This document shows positions 7,014-12,599 of a stretch of 12,599 bases of DNA, one piece after another (the stretch's first letter is position 1; each line of letters begins with the position of its first letter). The notes beneath the pieces are model-generated. The model worked only from the letters and a program-made list of their open reading frames with translations. It ran no database searches and had not been told where the DNA came from. A program made the position numbers and the translations under genes. Source of the stretch: Methylomonas sp. (GTDB lineage Bacteria; Pseudomonadota; Gammaproteobacteria; Methylococcales; Methylomonadaceae); NCBI GenBank assembly GCA_026989715.1, contig JALSIU010000271.1:1-12599 (forward strand), written 5' to 3'.

Positions 7014-8363
7014 TTGCACATCCATATTTTAGGTATTTGTGGTACATTTATGGGAGGGCTTGCTCTGATTGCCAGAGAGCTTGGTCATACTGTGAGCGGC
7101 TCTGATCAAAATGTTTATCCGCCGATGAGTACGCAGTTAGCTGAGCAAGGTATCGTGTTAATGCAAGGCTATTGTGCGCAAAATTTGCAAGCTAAGCCTG
7201 ATTTAGTCGTTATTGGTAATGCGATGTCACGGGGGAATGCCGAAGTTGAGGCAGTGTTAAACCTAGGGCTGAAATATACTTCAGGGCCGCAATGGCTGTC
7301 TGAATGTGTTTTACAGAGTAAGTGGGTTTTAGCGGTTGCAGGGACGCATGGCAAGACTACAACCAGTAGTATGTTGGCGTGGATTTTAGATTACCAAGGC
7401 TTTAATCCGGGCTTCTTGATTGGCGGTATTCCCATGAATTTTGGCCTTTCGGCACGCTGTGGTGAGTCTGATTTTTTTGTCATTGAAGCGGATGAGTATG
7501 ATGCGGCTTTTTTTGACAAGCGATCCAAATTTGTACATTATCGGCCACGTACTGCAATTATTAATAATTTAGAGTTTGACCATGCTGATATTTTTGATGA
7601 TTTACAGGCAATCAAGCGGCAGTTTCACCATTTTGTACGCACTATTCCGGGGGAAGGCTTGCTTATTGCCCCGCAAGCCGATGTAAATGTACAGGACACT
7701 TTAGCAATGGGGTGCTGGACTCCTGTGCAAACAACCGGTATCGAGTCATCGGCTGATTGGCAGGCAGAATTGATGAAACAGGATGGTAGTCAATTTACGG
7801 TGATGTTTGAACGGCAACAACAAGGGCTGCTCAATTGGTCATTAACAGGAATGCATAATGTTTATAATGCACTGGCTGCCATTGCAGCAGCTAGGCATAT
7901 TGGTATATTACCTGAACAGGCTATTGCGGCTTTAGCAAAGTTTAAGAATGTTAAACGGCGTATGGAGGTGATTGCACGCGTAAAAGGCGTGACGGTTTAT
8001 GATGATTTCGCACACCATCCTACTGCCATCCAAATGACTTTAGAGGGGTTGCGCCGCCAGGTTGGTGAGGAAAAAATTATTGTAGTGCTAGAGCCGCGCT
8101 CTAATACTATGCGTATGGGGGTACACCAAGAAACTTTAGCGCGATCTTTGGCTTTGGCGGATAAAGCTATTATTTATCAGCCTGATAACTTGGCTTGGGA
8201 TTTGAGTACTCTTAGTCAGTATGCTGATAATATTCAGTTTTGCGCTTCGATAGAGGCGATTATGCGCCAATTGCAATGCGAAGTGGCGGAAGGGGTACAT
8301 TTTTTATTAATGAGTAATGGCAGTTTTGGTGGGATTTATCAACGCTTGAGGGTAGAACTATAA
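7014..8363 (+). CDS. mpl: UDP-N-acetylmuramate:L-alanyl-gamma-D-glutamyl-meso-diaminopimelate ligase
   Basis: Murein peptide ligase: joins the recycled tripeptide L-Ala-D-Glu-mDAP to UDP-MurNAc, returning wall fragments to peptidoglycan synthesis in the cytoplasm. The 449-residue protein follows E. coli Mpl throughout: HILGICGTFMGGLA at the N-terminus, SGPQWL, the ATP loop GTHGKTTT at 110-117, EADEYD at 158-163, NNLEFDH at 184-190, then the Mur ligase C-terminal domain with DDFAHHPT, EPRSNTM and MSNGSFGGI. Translation must start at TTG (7014), with AGGAG at 7003-7007 six bases upstream. The nearby ATG at 7009 is out of frame, and the residues after TTG (HIHILGICGT) match the E. coli N-terminus directly. 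The next gene, a MoxR ATPase, starts 101 bp later. Confidence 0.96.
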   Translation: MHIHILGICGTFMGGLALIARELGHTVSGSDQNVYPPMSTQLAEQGIVLMQGYCAQNLQAKPDLVVIGNAMSRGNAEVEAVLNLGLKYTSGPQWLSECVLQSKWVLAVAGTHGKTTTSSMLAWILDYQGFNPGFLIGGIPMNFGLSARCGESDFFVIEADEYDAAFFDKRSKFVHYRPRTAIINNLEFDHADIFDDLQAIKRQFHHFVRTIPGEGLLIAPQADVNVQDTLAMGCWTPVQTTGIESSADWQAELMKQDGSQFTVMFERQQQGLLNWSLTGMHNVYNALAAIAAARHIGILPEQAIAALAKFKNVKRRMEVIARVKGVTVYDDFAHHPTAIQMTLEGLRRQVGEEKIIVVLEPRSNTMRMGVHQETLARSLALADKAIIYQPDNLAWDLSTLSQYADNIQFCASIEAIMRQLQCEVAEGVHFLLMSNGSFGGIYQRLRVEL

Positions 8364-8464
8364 ATCGTGCCGTTACGTTTGTGCGTTGTTTGTTTAATCT
8401 CAGTCTTAGGCGTGTGGCTCATTATTAAGACTTCTTTACGTATTAAAAATAATAAGGACATTAC

Positions 8465-9370
8465 ATGCAGCAACAACTTAAGCAAGTTATTCAGTCAGCC
8501 AATAAAATTATTTTGGGTAAGGAGCGGCAGATACGTTTATCACTCTGTTGCCTGCTATCAGGTGGACATTTATTAATTGAAGATATTCCAGGGGTCGGTA
8601 AAACCACGCTGGCACATACTCTGGCAAAATTAATGGGGCTTGAATATCAGCGTATTCAATTTACGAGTGATTTATTGCCCTCCGATATTATTGGTGCAAC
8701 TATTTATAATGCCGATAAGCATCAATTTAGTTTCCATCAGGGTGCTATTTTTCATCAAATGGTATTGGCTGATGAAATTAATCGGGCAACGCCGAAAGCG
8801 CAAAGTGCTTTATTAGAAGCAATGGAAGAGCAGCAAGTTACTGTTGAGGGGCATACGCACAGCCTGCCGCAGCCTTTTTTTGTTATCGCAACGCAAAACC
8901 CAAGCCATCAATTAGGTACCTTTCCTTTACCTGAATCACAATTAGACCGCTTTTTAATGCGCATAGAATTAGGTTACCCTGATCATGATGCGGAGCGTGA
9001 ATTATTGAGTGGTATTAACCGGTATCGTTTAATTGATGATTTAGCAGTGCAGTTACCTGCCGATATTTTGTTGCGTATGCAGCAAGCGGTTAAAGAAATA
9101 CATGTTGCGCCTGCTTTATTGGATTATTTGCAGGCACTCATTGCATTCACTCGAGAGTCGGATGAATATCAAACCGGCTTATCACCCCGAGCAGGCTTGG
9201 CATTATTAAATGCAGCTAAGGCATGGGCTTTTATGCAACAGCGAGATATGGTTATCCCCGAAGATGTACAGCAGGTATTAGCACCAGTGGCTGGGCATAG
9301 ATTGCGGGCAGGGCATACTAATTCGGCCAATATAGTCGCGCCTCTACTAGCTGCCGTTGCCATTCCTTGA
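8465..9370 (+). CDS. MoxR-family AAA+ ATPase
   Basis: A 301-residue MoxR-type AAA+ chaperone-like ATPase. It has Walker A IPGVGKTT (41-48), Walker B LADEINRA (101-108, catalytic D103/E104), ALLEAMEEQQVTVEG, sensor-1 ATQNP (142-146), PESQLDRF and a C-terminal lid domain with LSPRAGLALL. MoxR proteins couple ATP hydrolysis to the maturation of partner proteins and are usually encoded next to DUF58 and transglutaminase or VWA genes, as here. AAGGA at 8454-8458 precedes the ATG with good spacing. The DUF58 gene begins 46 bp after the stop. The client is not known for this type of cluster; the neighbourhood suggests an envelope role. Confidence 0.93.
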   Translation: MQQQLKQVIQSANKIILGKERQIRLSLCCLLSGGHLLIEDIPGVGKTTLAHTLAKLMGLEYQRIQFTSDLLPSDIIGATIYNADKHQFSFHQGAIFHQMVLADEINRATPKAQSALLEAMEEQQVTVEGHTHSLPQPFFVIATQNPSHQLGTFPLPESQLDRFLMRIELGYPDHDAERELLSGINRYRLIDDLAVQLPADILLRMQQAVKEIHVAPALLDYLQALIAFTRESDEYQTGLSPRAGLALLNAAKAWAFMQQRDMVIPEDVQQVLAPVAGHRLRAGHTNSANIVAPLLAAVAIP

Positions 9371-9408
9371 TGGGTGCAAATATGCCGTACTTGCCTCTTT
9401 TTAGGAGG

Positions 9409-9419
9409 AGAATCTTATG
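9409..9419 (+). promoter_or_regulatory. strong ribosome binding site of the DUF58 gene
   Basis: A near-perfect AGGAGG-like stretch (TAGGAGGAGAAT, roughly 9402-9413) precedes the ATG at 9417-9419. It is much stronger than those of the neighbouring genes and fixes the DUF58 start. Confidence 0.6.
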
Positions 9420-10325
9420 AGCAAGATAATCGCCCAAGATGCAATTTATTTAAGCTATCGGAAAATCTATATTTTACCCACTCGGCGTGGCTTTGGTTTT
9501 GTATTGTTGATTGCGCTGTTAGTGTTAATTGCCTTTATTTATAATAATAACTTAATTTACTTATTAAGTTTTTTATTGGCAAGCTTGTTTTTTATAGCCA
9601 TTTTACATACGGTGCAATCACTGGCTGGGCTGACGATTAGTAAAGGCTATAGCCCAAATGCCTTTGTCGGTGAGCAGGCCTCTGGGGTAGTAACGGTACA
9701 TAACCCAAGCAATACGACACGGTATAGCGTGCATTTTGGAAGCGATAAACAAAGTGTCCTGCAAGTTGTGGATATTCCTGCCAAACAAAGCCTGCAAGTT
9801 AGCCTGCCGCAAGAGGCGAAAAAGAGAGGCTGGTTAGTTTTGCCCTATCCCGTTATCTATTGTGATTATCCTTTTGGCTTATTTCGGGCATGGCATCGTT
9901 TACATTTAGATATTAAAATTCTGATTTATCCACGGCCTAGTGTACAAGAGTGCCCATTACCTGAAAATGCGGGGCATTTAGAGAGGCAAGGTCATATCCA
10001 AAAAGGTTGCGATGATTTTTATGGCTTACAAAGTTACCGAGCAGGCGATAGCATCCGTCATATACATTGGCGAGCATTAGCGAAAGGTCAGGGATTGTCT
10101 GTGCGTCAATATAGTGGCGGCGTACAAAGTACCGAAATATGGTTAGATTATGAAGAGGCAGCCGCTGCCGAGCAAGAAGAACGCTTAAGCCAAATGTGCC
10201 GTTGGGTTTTAGATGCCGATGCTGCGGGCATTAGTTATGGACTTAAGCTCGGGGGACTGAGGATTGATCCGGGTATTGGAGAGTTGCATTCTAAAAAGTG
10301 CTTGGAGGCTCTGGCATTATTTTAA
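9417..10325 (+). CDS. DUF58 domain membrane protein
   Basis: A 302-residue protein with two N-terminal transmembrane helices (about 26-42 and 46-65), then a beta-rich region and the DUF58 signature, GCDDFYGLQSYRAGDSIRHIHW, ending at W218. The C-terminal domain resembles a degenerate von Willebrand A fold in the family. DUF58 proteins accompany MoxR ATPases and are thought to be their membrane-anchored partners; biochemical function is unknown. Length is at the short end for the family (often 300-450). The start is set by a strong Shine-Dalgarno. The next gene is rlmJ rather than the usual transglutaminase, 120 bp downstream. Confidence 0.9.
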   Translation: MSKIIAQDAIYLSYRKIYILPTRRGFGFVLLIALLVLIAFIYNNNLIYLLSFLLASLFFIAILHTVQSLAGLTISKGYSPNAFVGEQASGVVTVHNPSNTTRYSVHFGSDKQSVLQVVDIPAKQSLQVSLPQEAKKRGWLVLPYPVIYCDYPFGLFRAWHRLHLDIKILIYPRPSVQECPLPENAGHLERQGHIQKGCDDFYGLQSYRAGDSIRHIHWRALAKGQGLSVRQYSGGVQSTEIWLDYEEAAAAEQEERLSQMCRWVLDADAAGISYGLKLGGLRIDPGIGELHSKKCLEALALF

Positions 10326-10381
10326 AGTAGAAAAGCTAAGCAAGTTAATAGTATTTAAGCTGTGCCTGTATTACTAACATG

Positions 10382-10414
10382 ACGTAAGGTTAAAATTTTA
10401 CGTTTAGTTTTGTT
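10382..10414 (+). terminator. weak candidate terminator after the DUF58 gene
   Basis: Bases 10382-10390 (ACGTAAGGT) can pair with 10395-10403 (ATTTTACGT), a 9-bp stem with two G-U pairs and a TAAA loop, followed by a T-rich tail (TTAGTTTTGTT). The stem is GC-poor, so termination would be leaky at best. If real, it would separate moxR-DUF58 from rlmJ-tgpA. Confidence 0.35.
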
Positions 10415-10445
10415 CTAACTTATTTTTGGATTAAATAATAAAATT

Positions 10446-11288
10446 ATGCTGAGTTATCGCCACTCTTTTCATGCAGGCAATTTTGCGGATGTTTTAAAGC
10501 ACAGTGTTTTAGTGCATATTTTGGAGCATTTGCAAAAAAAAGAAAAACCTTTTTGCTATATCGATACACATGCCGGGGCAGGGCGATATGTATTAAGTAG
10601 CGAGCAGGCTGAAAAAACACAAGAATATAAGCAGGGTATTGCTAAGTTATGGCAAGCCCAAGATTTGCCGCCTATGGTGGCAGACTATGTCGCGCGAGTA
10701 AAATGTTTTAATACACAGAATGACTTACAGCATTACCCTGGCTCGCCATTGATTGCCGGGCAATGTATGCGCCCACAAGATCAGTTGTTTTTATATGAAT
10801 TACATCGTACTGATGTAGAACTTTTGCGTACGGTGATGCGGCATGATCGGCGTGTGCATATTTATCATGCAGATGGCTTTAAGCACTGCATGGGGCTATT
10901 GCCGCCATCACAACGGCGGGGCTTGATATTGATTGATCCCTCCTATGAGCTGAAAACGGATTATGATCAAGTGTGGGAGACGTTGCTTAAATTACATAAG
11001 CGTTTTGCGACCGGTACTTATGCACTATGGTATCCCGTTGTTGAGCGTGAGCGAATTAATCAATTAGAAGCCAAAATTCAAGCGAGTACCCTGAACAATA
11101 TACAGCTATTTGAGCTAGGGCAACAGGCAGATAATGCCGCATGGGGCATGACGGCAAGTGGTATGATTGTGATTAATCCACCCTGGACATTAGCCGCCGC
11201 TATGCAACTTGCCTTACCTTATTTGGCCATGCAGTTAGGTGTTTGCGCACAAGGTTATTATCGAATAAAGCAGTTAAAGGAAGAGTAA
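10446..11288 (+). CDS. rlmJ: 23S rRNA (adenine2030-N6)-methyltransferase RlmJ
   Basis: SAM-dependent methyltransferase making m6A2030 in 23S rRNA. The 280-residue protein starts MLSYRHSFHAGNFADVLKH, identical in pattern to E. coli RlmJ including the Y4/H6 tail and K18. The SAM site is IDTHAGAG (39-46), and the catalytic motif is D164-P-S-Y-E, with D164 at exactly the E. coli position. The third position of this D-P-P-Y-like motif is Ser. The C-terminal part carries WYPVVER and SGMIVINPPW, typical of the family. No clear ribosome site precedes the ATG; the upstream DNA is AT-rich (TTAAATAATAAAATT). It ends five bases before tgpA, so the two are likely co-translated. Confidence 0.95.
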   Translation: MLSYRHSFHAGNFADVLKHSVLVHILEHLQKKEKPFCYIDTHAGAGRYVLSSEQAEKTQEYKQGIAKLWQAQDLPPMVADYVARVKCFNTQNDLQHYPGSPLIAGQCMRPQDQLFLYELHRTDVELLRTVMRHDRRVHIYHADGFKHCMGLLPPSQRRGLILIDPSYELKTDYDQVWETLLKLHKRFATGTYALWYPVVERERINQLEAKIQASTLNNIQLFELGQQADNAAWGMTASGMIVINPPWTLAAAMQLALPYLAMQLGVCAQGYYRIKQLKEE

Positions 11289-11293
11289 AATTC

Positions 11294-12599
11294 ATGGAAG
11301 TGGTGTTGAATCAACGTGGGCTGGTTTTTCTATTAATCTCAATAGGCTTGATGGTACTGCCGCATGTCATGCATGTTCCACTACCTATTATGCTCTTTTT
11401 CTTTGTGCTATTGTCTTGGCGTTTATTAGGTGTTTGGCGGCCTGCTTATTTGCCTAGACAATTTATGGTCTTGCTACTACTTGTGAGTGGTATCGGTTTA
11501 TTAATCTTTATGCATCAAGGGGTTTTTGGTCGTGATGCCGGTACGGCCGTTTTTATAACGGCATTAGGCTTGAAGTTATTAGAAATTAAGCAGCGGCGTG
11601 ATTTGTATTTAATTACGTATTTAGCTTTTATTGTGGCTGCCTCACAGTTTCTATATGAACAAAGTATTTTGATGGCGGCTTATATTGTTTTAGTGAGCGT
11701 GAGTTTATTAGCCACGCTAATTAGCCTAAATGCCGTACATATGAGCGTTAGGCAGTCCTTAAAGCGGGCGGGACGTTTGTTTTTGCAAGCTCTTCCTTTA
11801 ACCGCAATTATCTTTGTCTTTTTTCCACGACTAGAAGCACCACGATGGTCATTTCTGCAAGAAAATAACCAAGCCATAACAGGTATTAGCGATGTGTTGG
11901 AGCCGGGTTCTATTAGTCAATTAGGTTTGTCCGGCGAAATTGTTTTTCGGGCGAAATTTACAGGTAAAATTCCTCCGCATACAGAGCGTTATTGGCGAGG
12001 GCCTGTTTTTTCGCATACAGATGGTAAGCGGTGGCGGCAACCGAAAAATACCCATTTTAAACGCTTTATGGATAAGGTTAGTTTTTCCGGTGAGCCATAT
12101 CAATATCAATTATTGATGGAGCCACAGGCTAAAAACTGGGTGTTTGCTTTAGATATGCCGGCTGATTTTAGCCCACCTTTAAACTTAAGCGCCACTTATC
12201 AATTACAGACTAGCAAGGCATTTAATCAGCGCGCCGAATATCAAATAAGTTCTTATACACATTATAATACGGGGCATATTACCAAAACAGAATGGCGCGA
12301 TAATTTGCAATTGCCAAGTCAGCCGGCGAGTAAAGTACAAGCCTTAGTTGCACAATTAGGGGGCTTTGATGAGACGCCGGAAACTTTTATTACGCATGTT
12401 TTTCAGTATTTTCGAGAAAATAATTTTTATTACACACTGCTTCCGCCTGTTATGGGCGATAAGCCGATAGAGACATTTTTGTTTGATGTGCGTGCAGGAT
12501 TTTGCGGACATTATGCAACGGCTTTTACCTATTTAATGCGTGTTGCAGGGATACCTGCCAGAGTGGTCGGCGGCTATCAAGGCGGGCGTTATAATAAAA
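11294..12599 (+). CDS. tgpA: TgpA-type transglutaminase-like membrane protein (DUF3488), 3' end missing
   Basis: An open frame of 435 codons runs off the right edge; whole family members are about 650-670 residues. The N-terminal DUF3488 part has about six hydrophobic segments (roughly 9-24, 30-46, 57-73, 103-119, 125-146, 162-178) with the family landmarks GRDAGTAVFITALGLKLLE and FFPRL (176-180). A periplasmic domain follows, with a transglutaminase core whose nucleophile is C404 in DVRAGFCGHYATAF, then MRVAGIPARVVGGYQGG. The His and Asp of the triad and the last membrane helix lie beyond the window. In Pseudomonas aeruginosa TgpA is important for viability and its periplasmic domain has transglutaminase activity; the substrate is unknown. 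The ATG at 11294 is five bases after rlmJ, with AAGGA at 11277-11281 inside the rlmJ end. The residue after the Cys is Gly where TgpA proteins usually have Glu. Confidence 0.9.
   Translation, partial: MEVVLNQRGLVFLLISIGLMVLPHVMHVPLPIMLFFFVLLSWRLLGVWRPAYLPRQFMVLLLLVSGIGLLIFMHQGVFGRDAGTAVFITALGLKLLEIKQRRDLYLITYLAFIVAASQFLYEQSILMAAYIVLVSVSLLATLISLNAVHMSVRQSLKRAGRLFLQALPLTAIIFVFFPRLEAPRWSFLQENNQAITGISDVLEPGSISQLGLSGEIVFRAKFTGKIPPHTERYWRGPVFSHTDGKRWRQPKNTHFKRFMDKVSFSGEPYQYQLLMEPQAKNWVFALDMPADFSPPLNLSATYQLQTSKAFNQRAEYQISSYTHYNTGHITKTEWRDNLQLPSQPASKVQALVAQLGGFDETPETFITHVFQYFRENNFYYTLLPPVMGDKPIETFLFDVRAGFCGHYATAFTYLMRVAGIPARVVGGYQGGRYNK

Noticed and set aside
8367..8576. Small GTG-started ORF (69 codons) right after mpl with a hydrophobic N-terminus
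   Set aside because: It has no ribosome site and runs 112 bp into the MoxR gene in another frame; the hydrophobic stretch is likely chance.
11680..12109. Minus-strand ORFs at the right end
   Set aside because: They are shadows of the tgpA frame, which is open to the window edge and has transglutaminase motifs.

Overview
This 12.6 kb window looks like a chromosomal segment of a moderately AT-rich (low-to-mid 40s % GC by eye) gammaproteobacterium. The case rests on close E. coli-like matches: AroG-type DAHP synthase, TrmB, Mpl and RlmJ align almost residue for residue with their enterobacterial counterparts. The MoxR/DUF58/TgpA set and the DUF692-DUF2063 pair fit free-living gammaproteobacteria such as methanotroph or sulfur-oxidiser lineages; no genus can be named from the sequence. 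There are no transposases, tRNAs, rRNAs, CRISPR arrays or phage genes, and codon use looks even throughout.

Layout. (1) 66-1653, minus strand: a DUF692 (MNIO-family) iron enzyme followed by its DUF2063 partner, overlapping by 20 bp. This is the two-protein machine that modifies ribosomally made peptides (bufferin, methanobactin and related types), but no precursor peptide gene is visible. (2) 1654-1850: a divergent promoter region. (3) 1851-4620, plus strand: aroG, a fused thiS-thiG gene and trmB, tightly spaced and probably one transcript (shikimate entry, thiamine thiazole synthesis, tRNA m7G46). (4) 4870-6798: a 642-residue dynamin-like GTPase, alone between two intergenic regions of about 0.2 kb. 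(5) 7014-8363: mpl, murein tripeptide recycling, with a TTG start. (6) 8465 to the right edge: a MoxR AAA+ ATPase, a DUF58 membrane protein, rlmJ (23S rRNA m6A2030) and a TgpA-type transglutaminase cut by the window end. rlmJ sits inside what is normally a contiguous MoxR-DUF58-TgpA cluster.

How the genes fit together. The right half is weighted to the cell envelope (dynamin-like GTPase, Mpl, MoxR/DUF58/TgpA); the middle is biosynthetic and RNA housekeeping; the left pair is the most accessory part. The points most worth a second look are the precursor-less MNIO pair, the ThiS-ThiG fusion (whose carrier-protein Gly-Gly tail is buried inside the polypeptide), the dynamin-like GTPase with an altered P-loop, and the rlmJ insertion. 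I did not find a convincing wholly new system.
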